From Pseudomonas lopnurensis (GTDB taxonomy: Bacteria > Pseudomonadota > Gammaproteobacteria > Pseudomonadales > Pseudomonadaceae), in assembly GCF_015070855.1 (NCBI RefSeq), contig NZ_JADDIX010000022.1, positions 1 through 64,000 on the forward strand: a stretch of DNA of 64,000 nucleotides. Direction: 5' to 3'. The notes beneath the pieces were generated by a model. It made no database searches. It saw only the letters and a list, made by a program, of their open reading frames with translations, and was not told the origin of the DNA. The position numbers and the translations under genes were made by a program. Shown here piece by piece: positions 1 to 7,943 of the stretch. Numbering within the stretch: the first letter of the stretch is position 1; the number at the start of each line of letters is the position of its first letter.

Positions 1-395
1 GTTCGTCGAATGTGATCGCCGGCAAGCCGGCTCCTACAGGAGAGCGTGTTGGCGCGGGCGCTTGTGCGGGCGCGGGCTTGCTCGCGATTGGCGTGCACGG
101 GGTCCGGTGGAAAACGCTGCGCGGTTTTCCACCCTACGCGGGTGTTGCGTCCGTCGAATGCGATCGCCGGCAAGCCGGCTCCACAGGGGCGCGTGTTGGC
201 GCGGGCGCTTGTGTAGGATCGGGCTTGCTCGCGATTGGCGTGCATGGGGTCCGGTGGAAAACGCTGCGCGGTTTTCCACCCTACGCGGGTGTTGCGTTCG
301 TCGAATGCGATCGCCGGCAAGCCGGCTCCACAGGGGCGCGTGTCGGCGCATGCGCTTGTGTAGGAGCGGGCTTGCCCGCGATTGGCGTGCATGCG
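1..395. repeat. Three tandem copies of a ~148-bp intergenic unit
   Basis: Near-identical units begin at 1, 149 and 296 (period 147-148 bp). Each starts with a (g)tcgaatg(c/t)gatcgccgg block, carries the palindromic core GCCGGCAAGCCGGCTCC, and in the first two units continues into a GGTGGAAAACG...CGTTTTCCACC-type inverted repeat. The third copy is cut short near 395 and ends in a GTAGGAGCGGGCTTGCCCGCGA palindrome. The array continues off the left edge. It reads open in several frames only because it is repetitive and GC-rich; no gene is called here. Confidence 0.85.
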
Positions 396-403
396 GCGTT
401 CTG

Positions 404-1966
404 TTACAGGAGCCACTCGATCGGCAGCCAGGACAGCAGCATTACCGTCGCGCGTTTCCAGAAGCTGACCTCAGGCTCGCTGTCGTAGCGAACTGTAGTG
501 CCGTCCCGCTGCTCCAGCCAGTAGAGCCGGCCCTGTTCGGACAGGCGAACCTCGTAGGAGGCGGCGGGTATCTGCTCGTCGAACATCGATTCGATCCGGG
601 CGGCGAGCTGCGGGCTGTCGATGATGAAGCCCAGTTCGGTGTTCAGGTTCGCCGAGCGCGGGTCGAAGTTGAACGAGCCGACGAAGACCCGCTCGCGGTC
701 CACCGCGAAGGTCTTGGCGTGCAGGCTGGAGCCGGAGCTGCCGAACGGCCCGGCCTTGTCCTTCGGGCCGCTTTCGGCCAGTCGGCGCAACTCGTAGAGC
801 ACGATGCCCGCCCGCAGCAGGTCCTTGCGCCGCTTGGCGTAGCCGGCGTGCACCGCGGCGACGTCGGTGGCGTCCAGCGAATTGGTCAGGATGCGGACCG
901 TTACGCCGCTGCCCGCCAGCGCGGCGAACGCGGCGGTGCCGGTGGCGGTGGGTACGAAGTAGGGCGAAACCAGTTCGACGTCGGTGCTCGGCTCGCCGAG
1001 GATCTTGCCCAGCTGATGGGTCAGCAGGCCGTCGCCATCGGCAAGACCGAGCCCCTTGGCCGGGTCGTCGCTGACCATTTGCGTGGTCGCCCACTCGAAC
1101 CTCAGCTCGCCCGCGAGCAGGGCACGGATAAAGGCGGATTCGCGCAGCGCCGCGACGTAGCGGCTGGCGGCCGGGTTGCTCTCGATGATCGATGCCTCGG
1201 CCGACAGCTCGTCCAACGCCGCCGGGCTCGCGTCGGGCAGGATTCCGGCCAGCGGGTAGGCGGAGTCGCTGGCCCAGTAGCGATCGAAATCGCGCGAGAC
1301 ATCCTCCACCACCGGGCCCACGGCCAGCACGTCCAGGTCGGCGAAGAGAATGCCCTCGCTGGCGGCGAAATATTCGTCGCCGACGTTGCGCCCACCGATG
1401 ATGGTGGCCTGGTTGTCGGCGGTGAAGGACTTGTTGTGCATGCGCCGGTTGGCGCGGGAGAAGTCGCTGAGATAGCCGATGGCCTTCGGCCGACGCACCA
1501 CGAAGGGGTTGAACAGGCGCACTTCGATCAGCGGGTGTGCGTCGAGCGTCGCCAGCTTGCGGTCGAGGCCGGCGGTGCCGTTGTCGTCCAGCAGCAGGCG
1601 GACCCTGACGCCGCGATCGGCCGCGTCGTGCAGCGCTTCGAGCAGCAGGGTGCCGGTCAAGTCGTTGCGCCAGATGTAGTACTGCACGTCCAGGCTGCGC
1701 TCCGCGGCCTGGGCCAGCAGGGCCCGGGCGGCGAAGGCATCGTGCGGGTCGTCCAGCGGATGGATGCCGCTGTGGCCGGGGTGGGCGGCGACCTGTGGGG
1801 CGAGCGCCTGGCCCAGGGCCGTGGCGGCGGTTTCGGCAGGGCTGATGGCGCTGGAGAGGCTGCGCCCGTCCAGCGAGGGTAGGCTGCAGCCGGACAGCAA
1901 CGCGGCGCAGAGCGCGACGAGCCAGCATGTGATGAAACGATCAGGATTCATCGAGGGCAGATGCAC
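404..1966 (-). CDS. Phospholipase D-family (cardiolipin synthase-like) lipoprotein
   Basis: This 520-residue protein has two HxKxxxxD phospholipase-D motifs, HNKSFTAD near residue 177 and HAKTFAVD near 416, each followed by the expected G-G/S-x-N segment. That two-domain layout is typical of cardiolipin synthases and related phosphatidyl-transferases. The N-terminus is a lipoprotein signal with lipobox LLSGC, so it is probably membrane-anchored in the periplasm, unlike classical ClsA with its two N-terminal helices. The start is uncertain: a GTG at 1966 or an ATG at 1951, both upstream of the lipobox. Exact substrate cannot be told from sequence. It lies just downstream, same strand, of the ydbH-ynbE-ydbL genes but is probably a separate unit. 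Confidence 0.88.
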   Translation of the reverse strand: MHLPSMNPDRFITCWLVALCAALLSGCSLPSLDGRSLSSAISPAETAATALGQALAPQVAAHPGHSGIHPLDDPHDAFAARALLAQAAERSLDVQYYIWRNDLTGTLLLEALHDAADRGVRVRLLLDDNGTAGLDRKLATLDAHPLIEVRLFNPFVVRRPKAIGYLSDFSRANRRMHNKSFTADNQATIIGGRNVGDEYFAASEGILFADLDVLAVGPVVEDVSRDFDRYWASDSAYPLAGILPDASPAALDELSAEASIIESNPAASRYVAALRESAFIRALLAGELRFEWATTQMVSDDPAKGLGLADGDGLLTHQLGKILGEPSTDVELVSPYFVPTATGTAAFAALAGSGVTVRILTNSLDATDVAAVHAGYAKRRKDLLRAGIVLYELRRLAESGPKDKAGPFGSSGSSLHAKTFAVDRERVFVGSFNFDPRSANLNTELGFIIDSPQLAARIESMFDEQIPAASYEVRLSEQGRLYWLEQRDGTTVRYDSEPEVSFWKRATVMLLSWLPIEWLL

Positions 1967-2004
1967 TCAATCGGCTCAGGCCTCCGGGCGTTGCCAGGAC
2001 CGGG

Positions 2005-2349
2005 TCACTTCCTGACCCAGTTGCCGTTCAATTGGATGATCTGCCCGGACGGCGTTCTTTCGATGGCCTTCTTGCCGGCGATGGCTTCGACGTCGCCGAC
2101 GCTGACGCCGTTCTGCTTGGCCACGCGATGGTATTCGGCGCGGCGCGCCTGGTTGATCTGGCTGGCGATTTCCTCGGCGTTGCCGCTGGATCTGACCACG
2201 CCGAGATAACCGTCGGGCTTCTCGCCGAGCAGGCCGCTGGCCTTGGCGGCGCCCAGGGCGGACATGGCTTCGTTGAGCGTCATGGCGGCGGCCGGCAGGC
2301 TCAGGCACAGCGCCAGCAGCAGGCTTCCCAGTTTCAGGTAGGTTTTCAT
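2005..2349 (-). CDS. ydbL: YdbL-family periplasmic protein (DUF1318)
   Basis: A 114-residue secreted protein with a clear Sec signal peptide (cleavage around LPAAA-M) and the YdbL/DUF1318 body: short helices and the conserved RAEYHRVAKQNGVSVGDVEA-type segment followed by a C-terminal NGNWVRK. It is the last gene of a three-gene cluster with ynbE (8 bp upstream) and ydbH. In E. coli the same trio works in outer-membrane lipid homeostasis, with YdbL thought to act as a periplasmic helper of YdbH/YnbE. The start at 2349 is chosen because it begins the signal peptide; the longer open frame upstream lies inside ynbE. Confidence 0.9.
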   Translation of the reverse strand: MKTYLKLGSLLLALCLSLPAAAMTLNEAMSALGAAKASGLLGEKPDGYLGVVRSSGNAEEIASQINQARRAEYHRVAKQNGVSVGDVEAIAGKKAIERTPSGQIIQLNGNWVRK

Positions 2350-2357
2350 GGCTTTCC

Positions 2358-2549
2358 TCAGAACAGTCCGCTGTCTTCGTTGATGATCGAGTCGAGCTGC
2401 TTGTCCACCCGGATGTAGATTTCGTGCTCGATCTTCACGTTCAGGTTGATGTTGATCGGCTCGTTCGGCACGGCCAGTTCCACCCGTGGCGTGCATGCGC
2501 CGGCGAACAGGGCCAGCAGCGGAATGGTCAGCGATTGGCGCAACCGCAT
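2358..2549 (-). CDS. ynbE: YnbE-like outer-membrane lipoprotein
   Basis: A 63-residue lipoprotein with lipobox FAGAC and a short mature part rich in beta-prone residues (VELAVPNEPININLNVKIEHEI), ending in a conserved acidic tail. Length, lipobox and the NIN-x-NVKIEHEIYIRVD segment match the YnbE family. In E. coli YnbE is an outer-membrane lipoprotein that stacks onto the end of the AsmA-like protein YdbH to complete an intermembrane lipid bridge; the same gene order here (ydbH-ynbE-ydbL) supports that role. Confidence 0.9.
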   Translation of the reverse strand: MRLRQSLTIPLLALFAGACTPRVELAVPNEPININLNVKIEHEIYIRVDKQLDSIINEDSGLF

Positions 2550-2573
2550 GGCGGTCTCTCCTATGTCAAGTTC

Positions 2574-5135
2574 TTACTGGAGGCGTTCCTGCACCCGCCG
2601 TTGAATGGTCTCGCTCACCCGGTCGCTCAACTGCAGGCTGGTCAGCAGCGCCGGGATGTCCTCTTCGAGGTTGATCGAGAAGTTGATCGGGCGCCCGCCT
2701 TCCAGTGCCGGATTGCGGCCGTTCAGGCGCAGGCCGAGGTTCAGCTTGCCGTTCTCATCATAGCGGACGTCGCTGGTCAGCAGGTCGTAGTGAAAATCGT
2801 GCAGGGCCTCGGCGACGATTCTCATCGCCGGGTTGGCCTGCCCCAGGGCCTCGATCTTCGGCGAACGGAAGCGCAGCACCCCGCCGGGCGCCCGGGCGCC
2901 GAGGTTACCCTGGTCCACGCTCAGCCCCTGTGCGCTGCGGCGTAGTTCGAACTGGCCGTCGAGGATACCGCTGCCGCTCAGGCCTTCGGCTGGGTAGGCG
3001 GCGAGCAACTGCGGCAATTGCACGCCTCGCAGGCGAACGTCGAGCCGCTGTTGCGCGGCGGCCAGGTCGAGGCTCGCCGCATCCAGCCAGAGCCTGCCGC
3101 CGAGGATGCCGGTTTCGGCGGTCTGCCAGCTCAGTTGGCCTTGCGCGGGGCGGCCGAGATCGGCGCGGTACCGGCCGCGCAACACGAGCGGGCCGAAGGC
3201 GAAGCCCGGGTTGAGCTGCGCCAGCCGCAGCTCGGTCATGTCGATTTGCAGGCGGTTGCGTTGCAGGCTGGCGGCCAGGCGCGCATCGAGGCCGGACAGT
3301 TCGCTGCGGTCGAAGATGCCGGCCAGGCCCCTGGCCTCCAGGGCCAGGTTCGCCGACGGAGCACCGTTGCCGCTCGGCAGGCTCAGTTGCCCGCTGCCCT
3401 GCAGGCGCCCGCTGTCGAGTTCGAGCAGCGCTGGCCAGGCGGTGAACGTGCGGGCGAGCGGGTTGCCGGCGCGCAGGAAGATTTCCTCCAGCCTGCCGCT
3501 GACCTGCAGCGGGCCGTCCCATGGCTTGACGAGGTTCGTGGCCAGGGCCAGGCCGGCATCGTTGCGCAAGGGTCCGGCTCCGCTCAATCGGGTGGGCTCG
3601 GCCTGCAACTGGCCACTCCAGCGCCAGCCCTGGGGCAGCAGCTGCGGATGTTGCAGGCGTCCGATATGCAGCTCGGCCGGTCCCTGCACGGCCCAGACGG
3701 CCGGCTGCCTCTGGCTCGGCTCGGCCTGCAGGCGCAATTGCGCCAGCTCGGCGCGTAGCTGGCTGGCCGAGAAGTCTGCGCTCGTCAGGCTGGCGGCGAC
3801 GATGTGCGATCCGGGCTGCAGTTGCAGCTGGGCACGATCCAGGTTGGCCTGGCCGGAGACATTCAGGATAGCGTCGAGATCGCGCAGGGTCAGGGCGTCC
3901 AGCTGCAGACGGGCGCTGCGCACGCGCAGGCGTGCCTGTTCGATATCCAGGGCATAGGGGGGCGCGGCGGCCAGTTGCAGGCGGGCCTGCAGCTCGCTCG
4001 TGCCGACGCCCTGGCTGCTCAGATGGAGCTGCAGGGGCAGGCGTCCGTTGCCCGCGTCGCCGTCGCCGGGCTCGATCTTCAGGTTCAACTGCTCGGGTCG
4101 CAGCTGTGGCGGCAGGTCGGCGAGCAGCGCCGGTTCCGGCCGCAACTGGAGATCGGCCTGCAGTTCGGTCGGCAGCCACAGGCCGTCCTGCCCCCGTGCC
4201 GCGAGGTCGAGCTGGCCCTGCAACTGGCCGATGCCGACGAGCGGCCAGAACCCCGGCAGGGAGGCGGACAGGCGCAGATCCCCGGTGATGTCGCGCCAGT
4301 CGAGGGCGGCATCGAGGCGTTCCGGCAAGGTCAATGCCCAGCCGGCGCCGAGGCGCATCTCTTCCGGCATGTCCGGCAGCGGGCTCGGCGCGTAGCTCAG
4401 CCACGCGCCGAGCCAGTCCAGCAGCCAGGGTGCTTCGGGCAGGCTGCCCATGGCCAGGGTGCCGTTCCACTGCTGCGTTTCGCCCGAGCGGAGCAACTGG
4501 CTGCGCGATTCCAGGCGCTGCTGCTCGTCGATCATCACGTCCAGCTCGAGCAGGGTGGCCGGGCCGTCGCGTTCGGCGCCAGCGAGAAGGGAAAGCCGAT
4601 GCTCGTCTCGCTGCAGGTCCAGGCGCACATTCAGCGGCAACAGCGCCTCGCCGGCATGCTGCAGCCGCAACGCGCCCCGTTCGTCGCAACGTCCCCTGGG
4701 GCAGGGCAGGCTCAGCTGCAGCGCGGCGATTTCCAGCCGTTGCGGCAGCCAGGCTGCCCAGCGTTGGTATTGCTGCCAGTCTGGCGGTGGGGCAGAGGCG
4801 TCTTCAAGCTGCTGCGACGGTGAATGCCAGGTGAGTGAAAATCGATCGATCTGCAGCGATCGTGCGGGCAATGGTTGCAGCAGGCTGTTGAGTTGCAAGG
4901 TCAGGCCGCTGACCTGGAGCGCCAGGCGGGCCCCTTCGCCATCTTCCTGGGCATAGTTCAACCGCTGCAGCGATAGGCCGCGCGTGGACAGCCGCAGCCC
5001 CTGCCAGTCGAGCAGCACGATGCCCTGTTCACGCTTGAAGGTCTCCCAGCGATACCAGGTGTAACCGCCGGCCGCCATGACCAATGCCAGCAGTACCAGT
5101 AGCAGTCGGAGCACGATGCTCGGCCGTTTCGTCAT
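2574..5135 (-). CDS. ydbH: YdbH AsmA-like intermembrane phospholipid-transport protein
   Basis: An 853-residue protein with one N-terminal transmembrane anchor (roughly residues 6-25) and a very long periplasmic region of repeated leucine/glutamine-rich beta strands, as in AsmA-like proteins (YhdP, TamB, YdbH). The C-terminal part (GRPINFSINLEEDIPALLTSL...) is the typical YdbH end. These proteins form hydrophobic grooves that carry phospholipids from inner to outer membrane. ATG at 5135 is preferred to the upstream in-frame GTG (5147) because GGAAG stands 5-6 bases before it. It heads the ydbH-ynbE-ydbL operon. Confidence 0.92.
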   Translation of the reverse strand: MTKRPSIVLRLLLVLLALVMAAGGYTWYRWETFKREQGIVLLDWQGLRLSTRGLSLQRLNYAQEDGEGARLALQVSGLTLQLNSLLQPLPARSLQIDRFSLTWHSPSQQLEDASAPPPDWQQYQRWAAWLPQRLEIAALQLSLPCPRGRCDERGALRLQHAGEALLPLNVRLDLQRDEHRLSLLAGAERDGPATLLELDVMIDEQQRLESRSQLLRSGETQQWNGTLAMGSLPEAPWLLDWLGAWLSYAPSPLPDMPEEMRLGAGWALTLPERLDAALDWRDITGDLRLSASLPGFWPLVGIGQLQGQLDLAARGQDGLWLPTELQADLQLRPEPALLADLPPQLRPEQLNLKIEPGDGDAGNGRLPLQLHLSSQGVGTSELQARLQLAAAPPYALDIEQARLRVRSARLQLDALTLRDLDAILNVSGQANLDRAQLQLQPGSHIVAASLTSADFSASQLRAELAQLRLQAEPSQRQPAVWAVQGPAELHIGRLQHPQLLPQGWRWSGQLQAEPTRLSGAGPLRNDAGLALATNLVKPWDGPLQVSGRLEEIFLRAGNPLARTFTAWPALLELDSGRLQGSGQLSLPSGNGAPSANLALEARGLAGIFDRSELSGLDARLAASLQRNRLQIDMTELRLAQLNPGFAFGPLVLRGRYRADLGRPAQGQLSWQTAETGILGGRLWLDAASLDLAAAQQRLDVRLRGVQLPQLLAAYPAEGLSGSGILDGQFELRRSAQGLSVDQGNLGARAPGGVLRFRSPKIEALGQANPAMRIVAEALHDFHYDLLTSDVRYDENGKLNLGLRLNGRNPALEGGRPINFSINLEEDIPALLTSLQLSDRVSETIQRRVQERLQ

Positions 5136-5616
5136 AGCCGCTTCCACAGGGACGAGCCCAACAGCATAACCGCACAGGCGACCTGGGTGATGCGCTCCAG
5201 ACTGGGGCGACGGGCGACCATGAGGTTGGGCCGAAGTTCCGATTCCGCGGCCCGGAGAAGCGCTGCAGCCCTTGATTCAAGCCGCTTCGAGGGTTGTGCG
5301 CCGAACTTGTGCACATTTTCGCAAAGGCCCTGTCAAGGGCTTATGACAAACAGTCGCAAACCCCTTTATTTCATAGATCGTTATTAAGCATTTGAAAAAT
5401 AAGTATTTTTTTCATTGGTGAAAAAACCGCCAGTTTAAGCGCAGCCCCCATGACATCTGGGATAGGGGGACTTGTATGCAGATTGTCCACTGAGTTATCC
5501 ACAGGTTCTGTGGATGAATGTTCGCCGCATCCGGATCCAGTTTTTTCGGCTTTGGCAAGACTTTAACTCTCGGAAAAAAGGAGTAGAGTGCGCGACCTTA
5601 TTCATCCAGCCCCCTG
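5136..5616. other. Intergenic region with AT-rich core and DnaA-box-like palindrome
   Basis: About 480 bp between the divergently transcribed ydbH and the Sel1 gene. Positions 5340-5425 are unusually AT-rich for this genome, including runs of A and T. At 5495-5503 is a consensus DnaA box TTATCCACA, which lies in a perfect inverted repeat ATCCACAG-gtt-CTGTGGAT (5497-5515). No supported gene is seen in the gap. Confidence 0.6.
5562..5589 (+). promoter_or_regulatory. Probable sigma-70 promoter for the Sel1/rmuC pair
   Basis: TTTAAC (5562-5567), 16-bp spacer, TAGAGT (5584-5589), followed by a GC-rich discriminator. The position, 28 bp before the ATG at 5617, suits the downstream gene. The -35 is weak. 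Confidence 0.4.
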
Positions 5617-6039
5617 ATGTGCATGAGAACGCGTACCCCGGCTTCCGCTTCATTCGTTACCTCCGTTCCCGCTTCGCGGCTGCCGCTGCGCATGGCGCTG
5701 TGGCTGCTCGACAGTCAGCACCTGGGCCGCAGCCAGGGCGTCAAGCGGATCGCCGGGCGCATGCTCAAGCAACCGGCGCGCGAAGGTGTAGTCGAGGCGC
5801 AGAGCCGGCTGGGACGCCTGCTCTGCAGCGAGTGCGACAGCCAGCGGGACCGCCGCATCGGCCTCGAGCTGCTGCGCCAGGCGGCGCGTGCCGGCGATTG
5901 CCAGGCACAGCTGGAGCTCGGCCGGCTGTATTGCCAGCCGCAGCACCACGAGCCGGCCAAGGCGCGCCTGTGGCTGGAGCAGGCCGCCGCGCAGGGCTCC
6001 CAGGAGGCCGTCCGCGTCCTGCAGCGGGTCAAGGACTGA
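5617..6039 (+). CDS. Sel1-repeat (TPR-like) protein
   Basis: A 140-residue protein with about three Sel1-like repeats in its second half: blocks such as VVEAQSRLGRLL, RIGLELLRQAARAGDCQAQLELGRLY and KARLWLEQAAAQGSQEA. Such alpha/alpha repeats mediate protein contacts; no enzymatic motif is present. The first ~25 residues are Ser/Thr/Ala-rich without a clear signal peptide. Start is ATG 5617 or 5623 (MCMRTRT). It is followed after 59 bp by rmuC in the same direction. Specific partner unknown. Confidence 0.75.
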   Translation: MCMRTRTPASASFVTSVPASRLPLRMALWLLDSQHLGRSQGVKRIAGRMLKQPAREGVVEAQSRLGRLLCSECDSQRDRRIGLELLRQAARAGDCQAQLELGRLYCQPQHHEPAKARLWLEQAAAQGSQEAVRVLQRVKD

Positions 6040-6098
6040 CCGCCTGACCGTCCCCGCGCCGCTCGCTATACTGCCCGGCAATTTCGCCGGAGCCCCTC

Positions 6099-7571
6099 AT
6101 GTCCCTCGATCCTCTTTATCTGCTGGCCGGGCTGGCGATCGCCTGTACCGCCCTGGCTGCGCTGAGCCTTTACCTGCAGCGACGCCTTGCCGCTCGCGAG
6201 GCCGAACACTGCCTGCTCGATGAGCGGCTCAGGCAGGCCGGGCTGGCGCAGGAAGGACTGGGTGCGCAGTTGGACGGTTGCCAGGCCGAACTCGCGCAGG
6301 TGAACGGCCTGAAGTTCGCGCAGCAGGCCGAGCTTGCGGCGCTGCGCCGCGAGACGGAACTGCTGCGCGTGCAGCGTACGGAAACCCAGGAAACCATCGC
6401 CGATCTGCAGGCCGAGCGGGATGCTCAGCAGGCCGAACTGCGCCGTCTGAGTGCCGCCCACGCGGCCATCGATGCCGAGCTGCGTGAGCAGCACAACACG
6501 CATCAGCAGCGCCTGGAGGATCTGCAGGCGGCGCGCGACGAGCTGCGCGCGCAGTTCGCCGAACTCGCCGGCAGGATATTCGACGAGCGAGAGCAGCGCT
6601 TCAGCGAGTCCAGCCATGAGCGCCTGGGTCAATTGCTCGAGCCCCTGAAGGAGCGCATCCAGTCGTTCGAGAAGCGCGTCGAGGAGAGCTACCAGAGCGA
6701 GGCGCGCGAGCGCTTTTCCCTGGCACGCGAGCTGGAACGGCTGCAGCAACTGAACCAGCGCCTCGGCGACGAGGCCACCAACCTCACGCGAGCGCTGCAG
6801 GGGCAGAAGACCCAAGGCAACTGGGGCGAGCTGGTGCTCGAACGGGTGCTGGAGCATGCCGGGCTGGAGAAGGGACGCGAGTACCACACCCAGGTCAGCC
6901 TGAAGAGTGCCGACGGCGAGCGTTTCCAGCCGGACGTGCTGATCCGCCTGCCCGGTGACAAGCAGGTGGTGGTGGATGCCAAGGTCAGCCTGACCGCCTA
7001 TCAGGCGTTCACCTGCGCCGAGGACGAAGGCAGCCGCGCGCTGGCGCTCAAGCAGCACGTGCAGTCGCTGCGCGGCCACCTGAAGGGGCTGTCGCTCAAG
7101 GACTACCAGCGCCTGGAAGGGCTGCAGAGCCTGGATTTCGTGCTGCTGTTCGTGCCCATCGAGGCCGCGTTCGCGGCGGCGCTGCAGGCCGATCCCGAGT
7201 TGTTCCAGGAGGCCTATGGCCGGCATATCGTGATCGTCAGCCCGACCACGCTGCTGGCTACGCTGCGGGTGATCGACAGCCTCTGGCGCCAGGAGCGGCA
7301 AAGCCAGAATGCCCGCGAGATCGCCGAGAAGGCCGGGGCGCTGTACGACAAGTTCGTGGCGTTCATCCAGGATCTCGACGAGATCGGCAGTCGCCTGCAG
7401 CAGCTGGATCGCGCCTATCTGTCGGCTCGCAACAAGCTCAGCGATGGCCGCGGCAACCTGGTCGGGCGTGCCGAACAACTCAAATCGCTGGGCGCGCGGG
7501 CGAGCAAGCGCCTGCCCGGAGACTGGCTGGAGCGGGCAGGCGCGGAGGTGGTGGACGAGGCGGGCGAGTGA
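6099..7571 (+). CDS. rmuC: DNA recombination protein RmuC
   Basis: A 490-residue protein with an N-terminal transmembrane helix (about residues 5-25), a long coiled coil (about 30-220, rich in E, Q, A, L, R), then the RmuC nuclease-like domain with QGNWGELVLERVLEHAGL, VVVDAKVSLTAYQ and LFVPIEAAF segments. The VDAKV motif is the PD-(D/E)XK-like core of the family. RmuC limits inversions and rearrangements at short inverted repeats in E. coli. Length and domain order are normal for the family. Confidence 0.95.
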   Translation: MSLDPLYLLAGLAIACTALAALSLYLQRRLAAREAEHCLLDERLRQAGLAQEGLGAQLDGCQAELAQVNGLKFAQQAELAALRRETELLRVQRTETQETIADLQAERDAQQAELRRLSAAHAAIDAELREQHNTHQQRLEDLQAARDELRAQFAELAGRIFDEREQRFSESSHERLGQLLEPLKERIQSFEKRVEESYQSEARERFSLARELERLQQLNQRLGDEATNLTRALQGQKTQGNWGELVLERVLEHAGLEKGREYHTQVSLKSADGERFQPDVLIRLPGDKQVVVDAKVSLTAYQAFTCAEDEGSRALALKQHVQSLRGHLKGLSLKDYQRLEGLQSLDFVLLFVPIEAAFAAALQADPELFQEAYGRHIVIVSPTTLLATLRVIDSLWRQERQSQNAREIAEKAGALYDKFVAFIQDLDEIGSRLQQLDRAYLSARNKLSDGRGNLVGRAEQLKSLGARASKRLPGDWLERAGAEVVDEAGE

Positions 7572-7943
7572 GGGTGGCGAAAGCGCTGCCCGGCAAGAGA
7601 AACGGGCCAGCGGTGTAGCGTAGGGTGGGCTTCAGCCCACCGGCGTGCCGGTCGCTGGGCAGAACCCACCCCTACGATGATTTACGACGGCCCAACGTAG
7701 GGTGCGCTCCGCGCACCGCATGCGGCACCGAGTCGGGTGTGCGCGTAACATCGTAGGGCGGGTGCAACCCGCCGATAGGGCGTTGGCGTCTGATCCGCTC
7801 GGCGGGTTGCAACCCGCCCTACGTCTGAGGCCTGAAAATACAATGATTTACGGCGGCCCAACGTAGGGTGCGCTCCGCGCACTGCATGCGGCACCGAGAC
7901 GGGTGGTGCGCTCGCAGCGCAGCCTACGCCTTGATGATTCCCT
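7572..7943. repeat. Compound REP-type repeat cluster between convergent rmuC and MgtC-like gene
   Basis: A GTAGGGTGGGCTTCAGCCCACC palindrome starts at about 7619 and is closed by CCCACCCCTACG near 7676. A ~64-bp direct repeat (atgattacg-like start, GGCCCAACGTAGGGTGCGC core) occurs at about 7676-7740 and again at 7843-7906. Between the copies lies an inverted pair GTAGGGCGGGTGCAACCCGCC / GGCGGGTTGCAACCCGCCCTAC (about 7753-7824). The stretch separates two convergent genes and contains no supported ORF. Confidence 0.8.

Noticed and set aside
1..395. CRISPR array
   Set aside because: Repeats are 148 bp with no short variable spacers and no cas genes are present in the window.
62..1882. 606-codon open frame on the plus strand opposite the PLD-family gene
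   Set aside because: It is the antisense shadow of the real gene, has no domain or start signal and runs through the tandem repeats.
5340..5515. Replication origin
   Set aside because: There is one good DnaA box and no dnaA, dnaN, rpmH or gyrB nearby; the origin in Pseudomonas lies by dnaA.
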